A stretch of 64,000 bases of DNA from UBA4207 sp964352405 (GCA_964352405.1 CAYGRY010000001.1:1-64000), one strand, 5' to 3'; counted from the stretch's first letter, positions 32,868 to 42,520 are shown. Made by a program: numbers and translations. The notes: generated by a model from the letters alone, not told the origin.

Positions 32868-34649
32868 ATGAAAAATAAAAATCAGATGTTTAAGCTTTTT
32901 ACTTATGCGCGTTCTTATCGATTAAGAATATATAAAGCATCAATTTATTCAGTCCTGAATAAAATATTTGATTTAGCGCCACCAGTTCTTATCGGCCTAG
33001 CTGTTGATGTTGTTGTTAAGGGTGAAGACTCTTGGGTTGGTAATTATTTTCAACTAACTGACAAGTTCGAACAACTTATTGTCGTCGCTGTGGCAACTGT
33101 CGCAATCTGGATGAGTGAATCATTATTCGAATACATGTTTTCCATTGAATGGAGAAAACTCGCTCAAGATATTCAGCATAGTTTACGTATGGACTGCTAT
33201 CGTAAAGTCCAACATTTAGATATTGCGTATTTTGAAGATCAATCGAGCGGCAATCTTATTTCTGTTCTAAATGATGATATTAACCAACTCGAAAGATTTC
33301 TTGATGGTGGTATTAATGAAATACTTCAAATTATCACAACTGTACTAATCATAGGATCGATTTATTTTATTAAAGATCCATTGTTAGCTGTTTTAAGTTT
33401 TGCAACAATGCCTCTTATCATTTGGGGTTCAGTTTGGTTTCAAAACTTCCTTTCTCCTCGCTACCGATACGTTAGAGATAAGGTAGGTCTTTTAAGCGGA
33501 GAACTCAGCAATAATCTTCAGGGGATGGCGACGATTAAAAGTTTCGCTAGAGAAAAGGAAGATTATGACAAAATCGCAAATCTCTCAAAGGCTTATGTTT
33601 CAGCCAATGAAAGCGCTATCGTTGTAAGTGCTTTATTTACTCCACTGATTAGAATGCTAGTCATGATTGGCTTTTTGATGACGATGCTTATAGGTGGAAA
33701 ACTTGCCCTTGATGGACAGATTGAAGTCGGCACATACTCAGTTATTGTTTTTTTAATTCAGCGCCTTCTATGGCCCTTGACTCGACTTGGCCAAACTCTT
33801 GATCTATACCAAAGAGCATCAGCCTCGGCAGCACGTGCGTTTGAGCTTTTAGAAACACCCGCTCTAATTACTGACGGCTCTTATAAACCGGAACTTTCAA
33901 GAATTAATGGTCGTCTTCATTTTGATGACATACATTTTTCTTATAACGATGGATCTAAAGTTTTAAATAATGTTCAGTTAGAAATTGCGCAGGGAGAAAG
34001 TCTAGGTCTTGTCGGTGGCACAGGCTCTGGAAAAACGACTCTGATTAAATTAATTCAGCGCTTTTATGATCCATCTCAAGGGGTGATTACATTAGACGGA
34101 AAAAATATCGCTGAGTATAACCTTTCCATTCTTAGAAGTTCAGTCGCCGTGGTTTCTCAAGATGTGTACCTATTCCATGGAACAATAAAAGATAATATTC
34201 GGTTTGCTTGCCCAAGTGCAACGGATGAAGAAATTCGTTTAGCCTGTGTTCAATCATGTGTTGATGAGTTTATTACGGCTTTCCCAAAAGGATATGACAC
34301 GATTGTTGGGGAGCGAGGACAAAAACTGTCAGGTGGACAAAAACAAAGGATTTCAATTGCGAGAGCATTGATTGCCAATGCTCCCGTTATTATTCTAGAT
34401 GAAGCAACATCCGCTGTGGATAATGTGACAGAGGCAAAGCTTCAAAAAAACCTGGATGCACTTTTAAAAGGAAAGACGACAATCATCATTGCTCATAGAC
34501 TTTCCACTGTAATCCATTGTGACCGTATCGTTGTGCTTGAAAACGGCAGCATTTCAGAATCGGGAACTCATCAAGAACTGATCCATTCACAAGGGCTTTA
34601 TTACAATTTATGGAATGTTCAAACAGGAGCACCAGAGTTTTTTAACTAA
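32868..34649 (+). CDS. ABC exporter half-transporter (membrane + ATPase fused)
   Basis: A 593-residue protein from the ATG at 32868, since an upstream frame start lies inside the slyD terminator. The N-terminal half has a six-helix exporter transmembrane domain. The C-terminal half has a complete ATPase: Walker A GGTGSGKTT, Q-loop VSQDVYLFHGTI, signature LSGGQKQRISIARA, Walker B VIILDEATSA and switch His in IIIAHRLSTV. It is of the lipid A/multidrug type (MsbA/ABCB-like). The substrate is unknown. It should act as a homodimer. The stop codon is nested with that of the convergent YkgJ gene. Confidence 0.92.
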   Translation: MKNKNQMFKLFTYARSYRLRIYKASIYSVLNKIFDLAPPVLIGLAVDVVVKGEDSWVGNYFQLTDKFEQLIVVAVATVAIWMSESLFEYMFSIEWRKLAQDIQHSLRMDCYRKVQHLDIAYFEDQSSGNLISVLNDDINQLERFLDGGINEILQIITTVLIIGSIYFIKDPLLAVLSFATMPLIIWGSVWFQNFLSPRYRYVRDKVGLLSGELSNNLQGMATIKSFAREKEDYDKIANLSKAYVSANESAIVVSALFTPLIRMLVMIGFLMTMLIGGKLALDGQIEVGTYSVIVFLIQRLLWPLTRLGQTLDLYQRASASAARAFELLETPALITDGSYKPELSRINGRLHFDDIHFSYNDGSKVLNNVQLEIAQGESLGLVGGTGSGKTTLIKLIQRFYDPSQGVITLDGKNIAEYNLSILRSSVAVVSQDVYLFHGTIKDNIRFACPSATDEEIRLACVQSCVDEFITAFPKGYDTIVGERGQKLSGGQKQRISIARALIANAPVIILDEATSAVDNVTEAKLQKNLDALLKGKTTIIIAHRLSTVIHCDRIVVLENGSISESGTHQELIHSQGLYYNLWNVQTGAPEFFN

Positions 34650-35227
34650 GTCTGTTCATATTCATTGAGGAGCATGACTTTTTCGGCCATCAGTTTAAAG
34701 GCTTGATTGATCTGATAATACTTAAAGCCCAGTTCAGGATCTAATGCTCTAATTTTTGTACTCCACTTTGCCATAAGTGGAGCATCATTAGGATGGTTTT
34801 TAAGCTTAAGAAAATCTTCCGGATAATTCTCTTTAAAGACTTTGCAAACAGAGACGGTAGTACTTTCATTTTTTAATTTATAACCAGCAACTCCAAACAT
34901 TCTACAGATCGAAGGACGATTATTATATTCAAGGCATTGACCTATCGAAGGATTATTTTGATTCATTGAATAGGCAAAACATAATGGAGACTGCTCAATA
35001 GCTTGGATAAACTCTAAAGTCAGCTTTTTTGAATCCAATAAGTCCATCACCATAGGCAACATCTCGAGCGGCGTGGCTTCGATATCAGGATTGGCACAGC
35101 ATTGCCCGCACGACCGAGGACAATGAAGACCTGTGGAATGTTGGAAATCGTTGAAAACCCGAGTCATTTCAGTATATTCCTGACGAATTCTGACGGCTAA
35201 ATCTCTATATTCTCTTAATTTAGGCAA
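34646..35227 (-). CDS. YkgJ family Cys-cluster protein (putative zinc or iron chelatase)
   Basis: A 193-residue protein with the defining pattern: LHCPRSCGQCCANPD (~34-48, CPxxCGxCC) followed by CLEYNNRPSICRMFGVAGY (~103-121, RPxxCRMFG). A further Cys at SVCKVF fits. About six clustered Cys probably bind zinc or an Fe-S centre. Family function is not firmly established, and proteins of this type have been linked to metal insertion. The stop (TAG) is nested in the CTAA shared with the ABC exporter gene. Confidence 0.85.
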   Translation of the reverse strand: MPKLREYRDLAVRIRQEYTEMTRVFNDFQHSTGLHCPRSCGQCCANPDIEATPLEMLPMVMDLLDSKKLTLEFIQAIEQSPLCFAYSMNQNNPSIGQCLEYNNRPSICRMFGVAGYKLKNESTTVSVCKVFKENYPEDFLKLKNHPNDAPLMAKWSTKIRALDPELGFKYYQINQAFKLMAEKVMLLNEYEQT

Positions 35228-35349
35228 GCATTTCTCCTAATAATCGTCATTTTCTTATAAATAGGACTGGAGTGAAAAAGCAAGCCCCACTCCCCCTAAT
35301 TATTTTCAATATTCAATTTTCTGGTACAATTGTGATTGGAGAATTTCCC

Positions 35350-36468
35350 ATGCAAATGTGGACCTGTTTTGACATTGATTATATTCGATCCCATTTAGAT
35401 GAAATTCTAGATCAAAAGGGAGAACTCACTATTTGGCAAAGTAGTGGCGGAAAAGATCGTGAAAAACTTAAAGCTCATTTATACCAAGTTGATAAAACAG
35501 AAGTTACGCTAGAACTTGCAGCTGGTGAGTCGACACTTTTTAGTGCTACAGATCCCCTTTATATACATAGCTCCATTAATGATACTATTTTTAAAAGAGA
35601 CCATTTTAAAAAGAATGGACGACTTATTTCTTTTAGATTTCCATTAGAAATTCGAATGAAAGATAAAAGAAGAATTTTAAGATACCCGTACAGATACCAA
35701 GACTCAAAAGTTGTAGCCTTTAATACGCCTCACCCTACTGATCCAAGTCAACCAAATGTTAAAATGTCGAGTATTCTCATTGATATTTCAATAGAAGGTA
35801 TTAGTTTTGTTCTATCCGACAGAGAGCTGCGTTCATTACCCATCGGTACAGATTTATATATAACAAGACTGACAGACCAGATTTTACCAAATGCCCATTT
35901 AGCTAAGATTTTATATATTTCGCCTTACAGAGTTAACAAGAAAGGCCAAGAATATAATAGTTCTGGAATGATTAAGATCGGTGCAAAGTTTTTAGAACCT
36001 CTAGAATCAATTAGTTATAAGTCGATCATTTCTCTAGTTACAAAGAAACAAACTCGTACCAAAGGCTTAGATGTTGAAGGCTTTAATGGTTTAGATTTTG
36101 AGGATCAAGAACGTGCTCTTCGTAAAATTGCTGAAGATAATTTTGTTTTATCTAATAAAATACGAGACAGTATTGAGCAGCTAGATCGATTAAGGTACTT
36201 AACGACAAGTATGAAACAACAATTTCTGCTTGATGTTAATAAAGACTTGTTAGCAGCAGCCCTCAGACTCTCTTCCAAAGAGCTTATCTATGATCTACTT
36301 ATTGATGTAAGTGATAGAATGAGAGAAGAATTTTTGGATAAACTGAACCAACAAAAGCCCGCTTCAGCCGTACAAAAAGCACAAGAAGATATTTGTAAAT
36401 TTATACTTAAAAAAGAAAAAGCCGGTGAACTCATTCTAGATCCAACCGCCTTCGAACAATACGTCTAG
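35350..36468 (+). CDS. YcgR-like PilZ domain protein
   Basis: A protein of about 372 residues from the ATG at 35350, behind TTGGAG at spacing 8. A GTG at 35272 is the alternative with TAGGA upstream. An N-terminal YcgR-type beta region (~1-100) precedes KDKRRILRYPYR, with the RxxxR of the c-di-GMP site (R107/R111 in this numbering), and LIDISIEGISFVLS, with the D/NxSxxG motif, so it probably binds c-di-GMP. A helical C-terminus of about 120 residues lacks a known domain. YcgR slows flagella in other bacteria. Convergent, with no gap, with the 36469 lipoprotein gene. Confidence 0.78.
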   Translation: MQMWTCFDIDYIRSHLDEILDQKGELTIWQSSGGKDREKLKAHLYQVDKTEVTLELAAGESTLFSATDPLYIHSSINDTIFKRDHFKKNGRLISFRFPLEIRMKDKRRILRYPYRYQDSKVVAFNTPHPTDPSQPNVKMSSILIDISIEGISFVLSDRELRSLPIGTDLYITRLTDQILPNAHLAKILYISPYRVNKKGQEYNSSGMIKIGAKFLEPLESISYKSIISLVTKKQTRTKGLDVEGFNGLDFEDQERALRKIAEDNFVLSNKIRDSIEQLDRLRYLTTSMKQQFLLDVNKDLLAAALRLSSKELIYDLLIDVSDRMREEFLDKLNQQKPASAVQKAQEDICKFILKKEKAGELILDPTAFEQYV

Positions 36469-37944
36469 TTATTGATTAATAAGTCTTGATCTCATCGGAA
36501 ACTCAAATAAATTATAACTAAAGGCCCATATCGTATGCATGACGGCTGCTTTAGCAAAGGCTTTACCTATATTTTCTTTTCCCATACAAATCGTTTGATA
36601 AATTCTAGTTCCAATAGCGATATTCACAGTGTGATAAAGTGGACCAACACTAGCATAGAAAAATAATCGATCACTTCCGCCCTCACCTGTCTGAATAAGA
36701 GTTTCACTCCTATCCGGAGGCTCGGCTCCATATCGACCTTCGTAGTACATCTCAGCCGATAGAGCGCTCATCACTAGTTTTTGAATTTCAGGCTTATCTA
36801 GGTCCTCTGGTTTTAAATTTAATAGATCAACACTACTCAAGCCAATAGGATTGCCATTTTGAATGATCTCTTTCATTTTGGAGATCAACACTTTTTTAAA
36901 CTTGGACACAAAGCCAATTTGATCTAATTGAGATTTTAGCAATTTCATTTTTTCTTGAAATTCTGGGGTCGTTTTCAAATCTTCGAATCTCTTTGTTAAC
37001 TCACTATCATCTTGTGGGAAAATAATATTATAGGCAAACATATCCGCAGTGCCGATGACTAAGTCTGCGCCATATCCTCTAATAACTTTTTGAAGATAAG
37101 TTCCGGTCGGCTCAGAAAAAATCCGTCCAATCGTATAATTGAGAACAATTCCAATTGATAAGTCATAGCCTAGTTGCTTAAACCAAGCTTTAAGAGGTGC
37201 CCCCTCTCCTTCTTGCATTTGCGCCCATGCAGACTGCAGGTCACTCCAGTTTGCTACAGTATAACCAGCCAGCACGCTCATAGGTCCGACAGTCAGAATA
37301 AATCTTCTGAAGTTTTTTCCAGCCGCAGCATTATCACTATTTGGAACCTTTGCAGAACAGGCATACTTGAGTCGTTCATAGGTTTGTCGCTGCGTTCTTG
37401 CTTGTGCTCTCATGGCTTGAGTATCGCTAGTGTCACCAGCTTCAGAAACGAGATCCTTAAATCTTTTTTCTTCCCATTGATCAAATTTCTTTCTAGCTTT
37501 TAGGAACTTCTTTAGCTCCTTTGTGCCTTCTGGAGAATCCCAGCTTGCAAGTTCACTTAGGGCCCTTTTTCTTTTTTTAGGAAGTTGGCCCCCAGACCAA
37601 ATGAGATAGTTCATTCGATCAGTTGTCAGTTCACTAGAGCTTAACGGTTTTGTAATTGTTAGTATTTCCTCACTTGAGAAATTTAATTTAACAAGGTCGA
37701 TATAATTGTCTACTGAATCTTTGGAGCTATTCTCACTAAGCCAATCCCAAAGTTGAGATCGAAGTTGTGAGTTCATGGCTTGATCGTTATTGAGTTTTGT
37801 TAATCGTCTAACCTGATTGAGTACGTGCTTACAGCTTAGTGCCGCCTCAAAGGATGAAGGTTCGCGCTTACTAAGTGAAGTAGAAGTACACCCTGTGAAA
37901 AGTGTTATGAGTATGAGTGTTATGAAACTTTGATGCTTAAGCAC
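36469..37944 (-). CDS. Lipoprotein of unknown function
   Basis: A 491-residue protein with a lipoprotein signal (LITLFTGCTS, Cys19). A charged helical N-terminal region with RR-rich and Lys-rich stretches leads to a hydrophobic segment near ILTVGPMSVLAGYTVANW (~215-232) and more apolar helices near the C-terminus (YTIGRIF, LVIGTADMFAYNIIF). It may thus be partly membrane-associated. No known domain is recognised. It abuts the convergent PilZ gene with no spacing. Confidence 0.6.
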   Translation of the reverse strand: MLKHQSFITLILITLFTGCTSTSLSKREPSSFEAALSCKHVLNQVRRLTKLNNDQAMNSQLRSQLWDWLSENSSKDSVDNYIDLVKLNFSSEEILTITKPLSSSELTTDRMNYLIWSGGQLPKKRKRALSELASWDSPEGTKELKKFLKARKKFDQWEEKRFKDLVSEAGDTSDTQAMRAQARTQRQTYERLKYACSAKVPNSDNAAAGKNFRRFILTVGPMSVLAGYTVANWSDLQSAWAQMQEGEGAPLKAWFKQLGYDLSIGIVLNYTIGRIFSEPTGTYLQKVIRGYGADLVIGTADMFAYNIIFPQDDSELTKRFEDLKTTPEFQEKMKLLKSQLDQIGFVSKFKKVLISKMKEIIQNGNPIGLSSVDLLNLKPEDLDKPEIQKLVMSALSAEMYYEGRYGAEPPDRSETLIQTGEGGSDRLFFYASVGPLYHTVNIAIGTRIYQTICMGKENIGKAFAKAAVMHTIWAFSYNLFEFPMRSRLINQ

Positions 37945-38036
37945 ACCCTCTTTTCGGTAAGTTAAAGTCCAATACTAAAGCTTATTTTTAAGAATTTTGA
38001 TCTGGACTAATGAGCTAAATACATGAAAACTAAGGC

Positions 38037-38723
38037 ATGACCGATTGGAATGAACAAACTTCTATCCTTTATCAAGACGAATTTATCTTGGTTGTTGATA
38101 AACCTAGCGGATTATTGGTTCACCCCTTTAAAGAAGCCTCCAATGAAAGGGATAACCTTATGGCCCTTATGAGGGATCGATTAGGTAAGTGGGTGTATCC
38201 GGTCCATCGTATCGATCGTCCAGTCTCAGGTATCGTCATATTTGGTTTTTCAGGTGAAGTCGTCTCAAAAATTAAAGAGTACTGGGGAGATAAGAATCTC
38301 ACCAAGAAGCAATATATTGCCTTGGCACGAGGACAAATTCTCGAGCCTGGCTGCTTTGATTTTGAATTAGGAAACGATAAGAAAGTTCGACAAATAGCTA
38401 TTACCAATTATCAGCCTCTCTATAATTTTGACGATACGACCTTGGTTCAAGTCTCTATTGAAACAGGTCGAAAACATCAAATAAGAAGGCATTTTTCTAG
38501 GCGTATGCAATGTCTCGTTGGTGACACTGCTTATGGCAAAGGTATTCTTAACGAGCGATACCGCCAAGATTATAATCTCCATCGAATCTTCCTCCATGCC
38601 TGGAAGTTAACTTTGAATCACCCTATGACCGGTCAACAAATGACATTTACCTGTCCTTTAAGACCTGAGCTCATGGACACGCTTAAAGCTAAAGGGATGA
38701 ACGATTTTACCTGTCTTGACTAA
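38037..38723 (+). CDS. Pseudouridine synthase, RluA/TruC-like
   Basis: A 228-residue protein of the RluA-like family. The catalytic motif VYPVHRIDRPVSGIVIF (~56-72) has the nucleophilic Asp60, and QVSIETGRKHQIRRHFSRR with HPMTGQQMTF is typical. The short length and lack of an S4 domain fit TruC (tRNA Psi65), with other RluA members possible. It lies upstream of the TetR gene by 29 bases. Confidence 0.88.
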   Translation: MTDWNEQTSILYQDEFILVVDKPSGLLVHPFKEASNERDNLMALMRDRLGKWVYPVHRIDRPVSGIVIFGFSGEVVSKIKEYWGDKNLTKKQYIALARGQILEPGCFDFELGNDKKVRQIAITNYQPLYNFDDTTLVQVSIETGRKHQIRRHFSRRMQCLVGDTAYGKGILNERYRQDYNLHRIFLHAWKLTLNHPMTGQQMTFTCPLRPELMDTLKAKGMNDFTCLD

Positions 38724-38752
38724 ATCCGAACGATCGTGCTATTATAGCTTTC

Positions 38753-39340
38753 ATGAGTAAAGGTATAACAACCAAAGAAAATATTATTCAAGCAGCTTTC
38801 GATTTCACGAGTCGCTTTGGATTGGAGTCTCTATCGATTGGAGAACTGGCTAAGCTTGTTGGGATGTCAAAGTCTGGTTTATTTGGCCACTTTAATTCAA
38901 AAGAAACTCTTCAAATGAAAGTCTTAGAGTACGCAGCTCAAAGCTTTATTCGTTCTGTTGTTAGACCCGCGCTAAAATCGCCAAGAGGCAAAGAAAGGAT
39001 TTTGGCGCTATCTACCCATTGGCAAAAATGGGCGAGTTCAAAGCTTGCTGGTGGCTGCCCTATCATTGCAGCAACTGTCGAATACGATGATCGTCCGGGA
39101 AAGATTAGAGACTATCTACAGCTACTTCAGGGCGAGATGATGAATACATTTTCAAAGGCCGCAAAAATTGCGATTGAAGAAGGTGAATTTAAAGAGGGAC
39201 TTGATACTGAGCAATTCGCCTATGAATTTTACGCCAATATGATGGCTTTTCATGTTTTTACTCGCCTCCTGCGAGATAGAACTGCAAAGCAAAAATATCA
39301 ATATACACTTGATCAGCTTATTTCTAGAGCTTCACACTAA
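38753..39340 (+). CDS. TetR family transcriptional regulator
   Basis: A 195-residue protein. The N-terminal HTH (TKENIIQAAFDFTSRFGLESLSIGELAKLVGMSKSGLFGHFNSKETLQ, residues 6-54) is a clear TetR-type DNA-binding domain with recognition helix GMSKSGLFGHF. The C-terminal ligand domain is of the TetR_C type (LAGGCPIIAATVEYDDRPGK). The ligand is unknown. It lies 18 bases before the 39359 gene, which it may regulate or accompany. Confidence 0.9.
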   Translation: MSKGITTKENIIQAAFDFTSRFGLESLSIGELAKLVGMSKSGLFGHFNSKETLQMKVLEYAAQSFIRSVVRPALKSPRGKERILALSTHWQKWASSKLAGGCPIIAATVEYDDRPGKIRDYLQLLQGEMMNTFSKAAKIAIEEGEFKEGLDTEQFAYEFYANMMAFHVFTRLLRDRTAKQKYQYTLDQLISRASH

Positions 39341-39358
39341 AACAACAGCGAGGAATGA

Positions 39359-39694
39359 ATGAACAATACAACCAAAATTTACACAACCCAAGTTAAAGCA
39401 CGAACGTTCGATTCAATAACAACCATTGAGGATAAGATAGGGGGATCTATGAAGGATTTTTCACAGTTTATGACAAAACTAGCTATGCATAATAAAGACT
39501 TTATTAAAGAAAACCCACCAAAGCTTTTAGACTTAGCCAAGAAGGGTCTGCTTCAATACGAAAAGCTTATAGAAGGTTTAATTGAAATTGCGTTGCCAGT
39601 GAATGGTAAAGCGTACAAGCCCTCTCACTTGGAAACACAACTTATCAATGAGCTTGAACGCGATAATGGACATATTAACCAAGAAGCGAGCTAG
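39359..39694 (+). CDS. Small cytoplasmic protein of unknown function downstream of TetR
   Basis: A 111-residue, mainly helical protein without a signal peptide. It begins behind a GCGAGGAA site. The sequence (ATTFDSITTIEDKIG, LLDLAKKGLLQYEKLIEG) suggests a four-helix-type fold, but no family is recognised. It shares an operon with the TetR gene. Its TAG stop is nested with the stop of the convergent GST gene (CTAG). Confidence 0.6.
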   Translation: MNNTTKIYTTQVKARTFDSITTIEDKIGGSMKDFSQFMTKLAMHNKDFIKENPPKLLDLAKKGLLQYEKLIEGLIEIALPVNGKAYKPSHLETQLINELERDNGHINQEAS

Positions 39695-40281
39695 TTTCTT
39701 GGATCCGTGAGCTTGTATTCTTCTTTGGGACTTAGTTCCTGATGAAATTTTTCAAGCTCACGATATAAACTTAAATCAGTAAGCTCTCTAAATTTAATCC
39801 AATCAAGTAAGCAATAAAGAGACACGACGATATAGTCGCATGTAGGTTTAGCTTTCGATAAGATCTCTTGGTTGAGAAAAGCTAGACCAGCTTGAACTCT
39901 CTCATGCTGGGCCATCACAAATCTCTTATCTTCTTCAATTGTCATCTGAGAAAGTTTCATCAAAAAGAGTGTAATCAAAGAATCATTCACACCATCAAGA
40001 ACAGACAAGAAGTTCTCGTCTTGCAACGTAACTTCCTGTTTAAAATGAGTCTTGTTGATATAATTAAAAATGACTCTCGATTCATAGAGGTATTGAGTTG
40101 AATTATTATGATGAATTTTTAAAACTGGTATCTTTAAAATAGGCGAAATCTCTTTTAAAACGGCTCGATCTTTGGGGTCAAACACTGACATCCCCTGGAA
40201 GTCACTATCAAGCGTTTTTAAGTAAATTCTCAATCTTCTGACGTACGGAGAGGTGGTTGAACCAATAAGTGTATATTTCAT
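39691..40281 (-). CDS. Glutathione S-transferase-like protein
   Basis: A 196-residue protein with an N-terminal thioredoxin-like GST domain: YTLIGSTTSPYVRRLRIYLKTL (glutathione-site Ser region), LKIPVLKI (cis-Pro) and YLYESRVIFNYI (Glu-Ser motif). The C-terminal helical domain is short. Conjugation or peroxide/disulfide chemistry is possible. It overlaps the tag gene by 4 bases (operon). Confidence 0.85.
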   Translation of the reverse strand: MKYTLIGSTTSPYVRRLRIYLKTLDSDFQGMSVFDPKDRAVLKEISPILKIPVLKIHHNNSTQYLYESRVIFNYINKTHFKQEVTLQDENFLSVLDGVNDSLITLFLMKLSQMTIEEDKRFVMAQHERVQAGLAFLNQEILSKAKPTCDYIVVSLYCLLDWIKFRELTDLSLYRELEKFHQELSPKEEYKLTDPRN

Positions 40282-40847
40282 TTAATTCCCTTTCCATAAA
40301 GGTAACATTCTTTAGTGTGATCATTGACCATACCTACAGCTTGCATAAAAGCATAACAAATCGTTGGCCCGACAAAACGAAAACCACGTTTTTTAAGAGT
40401 CTTACTCATTTCATTTGAAAGATCAGTCTGGGCAGGCAGCTGCTTGGATGTTTTATAATTATTTGTTATCGGTTTTCCTGCGACAAAGCTCCACAAGTAC
40501 TCACTAAAGGACTCTCCTGCTTTGTCCATCTCCACATATATTTTCGCATTTTCAATAAAGGCATTCACTTTAAGACGGTTACGAACAATACCAGGATCAA
40601 GCAGAAGCTTTTCAATTTTACTAGATTTGTATTTAGCCATTTTAAAAGGATCAAACCCATCAAAGACTTTGCGGTAATGTTCACGCTTATTAAGTATTGT
40701 CTCCCAAGAAAGCCCTGCCTGAGCTCCTTCAAGACAAAGCATTTCAAACAGGCGTAAATCATCGAATACAGGACGTCCCCACTCCTTGTCATGGTAATCG
40801 ACATAGGTTTGGTTAGTTGGATTGGCCCAAGAACAACGTTTTTTCAT
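40278..40847 (-). CDS. tag: DNA-3-methyladenine glycosylase I
   Basis: A 189-residue protein. All parts of Tag are present: RCSWANP (Cys5), YVDYHDKEWGRP (His19), LCLEGAQAGLSWETILNKREHYRKVFDGFDP, a RNRLKVNAFIENAK helix, GFRFVGPTICYAFMQAVGMVNDHTKECYLY (His177/Cys181). Cys5, His19, His177 and Cys181 match the zinc ligands of E. coli Tag. It excises 3-methyladenine from alkylated DNA. It is the first gene of a two-gene unit with the GST-like gene. Confidence 0.95.
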   Translation of the reverse strand: MKKRCSWANPTNQTYVDYHDKEWGRPVFDDLRLFEMLCLEGAQAGLSWETILNKREHYRKVFDGFDPFKMAKYKSSKIEKLLLDPGIVRNRLKVNAFIENAKIYVEMDKAGESFSEYLWSFVAGKPITNNYKTSKQLPAQTDLSNEMSKTLKKRGFRFVGPTICYAFMQAVGMVNDHTKECYLYGKGIK

Positions 40848-40890
40848 GGTTAGATTTTACTCATAAAAAAGTTCGAAGTATAGTTCGGCC

Positions 40891-41691
40891 ATGCAACCCG
40901 TCAATGAAACTCAATCTCAAACACTTGATATGCGCTTTGGCGGAATAGCCAGGCTGATGTCACCACAAAACTTAGAACTAGTAACAAAAGCAAGAATTCT
41001 TATTGTAGGGATAGGTGGCGTTGGTTCTTGGGTAGCAGAATCACTTGCGAGAACTGGAGTGGGTCATATTACTCTAGTCGACCTTGATGATGTTTGTATT
41101 ACAAACACAAATAGACAGCTTCATGCACTCAACTCAACAATTGGTAAACCTAAAGTTCAAGTGATGAAGGAGCGAATCTTTGATATCGCACCAGAAATAG
41201 ACGTCAAAGCGATATTGGATTTTTTTACAAAAGAAACAGCAGAAGACATATTATTTCAAAATTTTGATATTATTATTGATTGTATTGATTCCATAGATAA
41301 CAAATGCCTACTCATTGATATGGCCCGAAGTAATAATATTCCAATCATTACAATTGGTGGAGCTGGTGGAAAAATTGATCCCACTCTCATTCGCTCAAGT
41401 GATCTAAGCTATTCATCAAATGATACTCTACTAAAACGTGTACGAAGAACCCTGAAAATGGAGTGGAATTATCCAAGAGATAACAAAACTCTATGGAATG
41501 TTCAAGCCGTTTATTCAATTGAGCGTGCACGCTATCTTAATGAGAACGGTCAGCTTGAATATGTTCCAGACCTTACAAATCGCGGTATCAATTGCGCCAC
41601 AGGTATCGGTACAGTAAGCTGGTTAACAGGTAGTTTTGGCTTTACTGCCTCAGCTCTCGCCATACAAACAATTCTTAAAAATGCTCGTTGA
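40891..41691 (+). CDS. tcdA: tRNA threonylcarbamoyladenosine dehydratase (TcdA/CsdL)
   Basis: A 266-residue ThiF/MoeB/E1-like protein. It has the nucleotide loop ILIVGIGGVGSWVAESLARTGVG, VDLDDVCITNTNRQ (Asp and Arg of the ATP site), DCIDSIDNKCLLI, and the C-terminal INCATGIGTVSWLTGSFGF. The family cyclises t6A37 of tRNA to ct6A using ATP. It overlaps the next gene by 11 bases, an operon. Confidence 0.92.
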   Translation: MQPVNETQSQTLDMRFGGIARLMSPQNLELVTKARILIVGIGGVGSWVAESLARTGVGHITLVDLDDVCITNTNRQLHALNSTIGKPKVQVMKERIFDIAPEIDVKAILDFFTKETAEDILFQNFDIIIDCIDSIDNKCLLIDMARSNNIPIITIGGAGGKIDPTLIRSSDLSYSSNDTLLKRVRRTLKMEWNYPRDNKTLWNVQAVYSIERARYLNENGQLEYVPDLTNRGINCATGIGTVSWLTGSFGFTASALAIQTILKNAR

Positions 41692-42319
41692 TATTCACAC
41701 CCACTCCCCTTCATCAGATCATTCTTGTATTAAATATAGTCGACGGCCATCAGTTGATGATCAATATCTATTTAGCGCTGGTGTTCATCCATGGGATGCT
41801 CACCTTTATAAAGATACTGATTTAGATGAGCTTTTTTCTCCCATTATTAGTCATAAAAAATTTTTCATTCTTGGCGAAATTGGAATTGATTTAGTAAAAA
41901 AAGAGAATCTAGAGTTACAGAAAGTCATTTTCAAAAAACAACTTCAAATAGCTAATGATAAAGACATAAATAGAGTTCTAATTCATTGTGTGAAGTCTCT
42001 CAACGAGATCTTAAAAATTTTAAAAGAAAGTCAGTATTTAGGTAAAGTCATCTTCCACGACGCAAACTTCAACAATATTGAAACAGAGCTCATTATTAAT
42101 ATGGGACATTTTCTAAGTTTTGGAAAAAACCTATTTAAAGAAAACTCTAAGGCGCAACAGACAATTCATTCAAAATGGCTGAAGCACTATTTTTTTGAAA
42201 CAGATGATTCAGATAGAAGTATTAAAGAGATCTATCTTCAAGCAAGCTCGCTGATGGGGATCTCAGTAAATGATCTTACAGAGCAGACATTGAAAAATTT
42301 TCATCGACTACAATCTTAA
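41681..42319 (+). CDS. TatD-like metal-dependent hydrolase
   Basis: About 212 residues from the ATG at 41681. MLVDIHTHSPS supplies the HxH metal motif, AGVHPWDAHL and LGEIGIDLV the GxHP and EIGLD-type motifs, then LIHCVK (His), VIFHDAN, and FFETDDSD (Asp). It is short for the family (~260). Related TatD proteins are 3'-5' DNases or DNA repair/quality control enzymes. It starts within the tcdA reading frame (11-base overlap). Confidence 0.87.
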   Translation: MLVDIHTHSPSSDHSCIKYSRRPSVDDQYLFSAGVHPWDAHLYKDTDLDELFSPIISHKKFFILGEIGIDLVKKENLELQKVIFKKQLQIANDKDINRVLIHCVKSLNEILKILKESQYLGKVIFHDANFNNIETELIINMGHFLSFGKNLFKENSKAQQTIHSKWLKHYFFETDDSDRSIKEIYLQASSLMGISVNDLTEQTLKNFHRLQS

Positions 42320-42419
42320 GAAAGCTAAGTAGCCAGAATTAATAGAGCTCTATAGATCGTCCTATATTTCTCCCCTATTTTTCACGTCAACAGAGGTAAA
42401 TATCGCTCACAAGATTAAA

Positions 42420-42520
42420 GGTTGGCAGGGTAACCAGTTAACCCAGAGGAATGACCATCAACCCTCTCTTCTTCTCATGGTTCCCCAAACCTAAGAAATG
42501 ATGGTCGTTCCTTTGTTTAT
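42420..42520 (+). other. Structured intergenic RNA or strong bidirectional terminator
   Basis: AGGAATGACCATCA (42447-42460) pairs over 14 positions (one G-T) with TGATGGTCGTTCCT (42499-42512), followed by TTTGTTTATC. The 38-base loop itself contains an inner GGTT/AACC hairpin. Just upstream, GGGTAAC and GTTAACCC form another near-perfect stem. It lies between convergent genes (tatD-like ends 42319, next ends 42517). The long loop and the upstream stem are more elaborate than a simple terminator. Confidence 0.45.

Noticed and set aside
37174..37503. Plus-strand frame inside the 36469-37944 lipoprotein gene.
   Set aside because: Antisense shadow; no start signal and unlikely protein composition.
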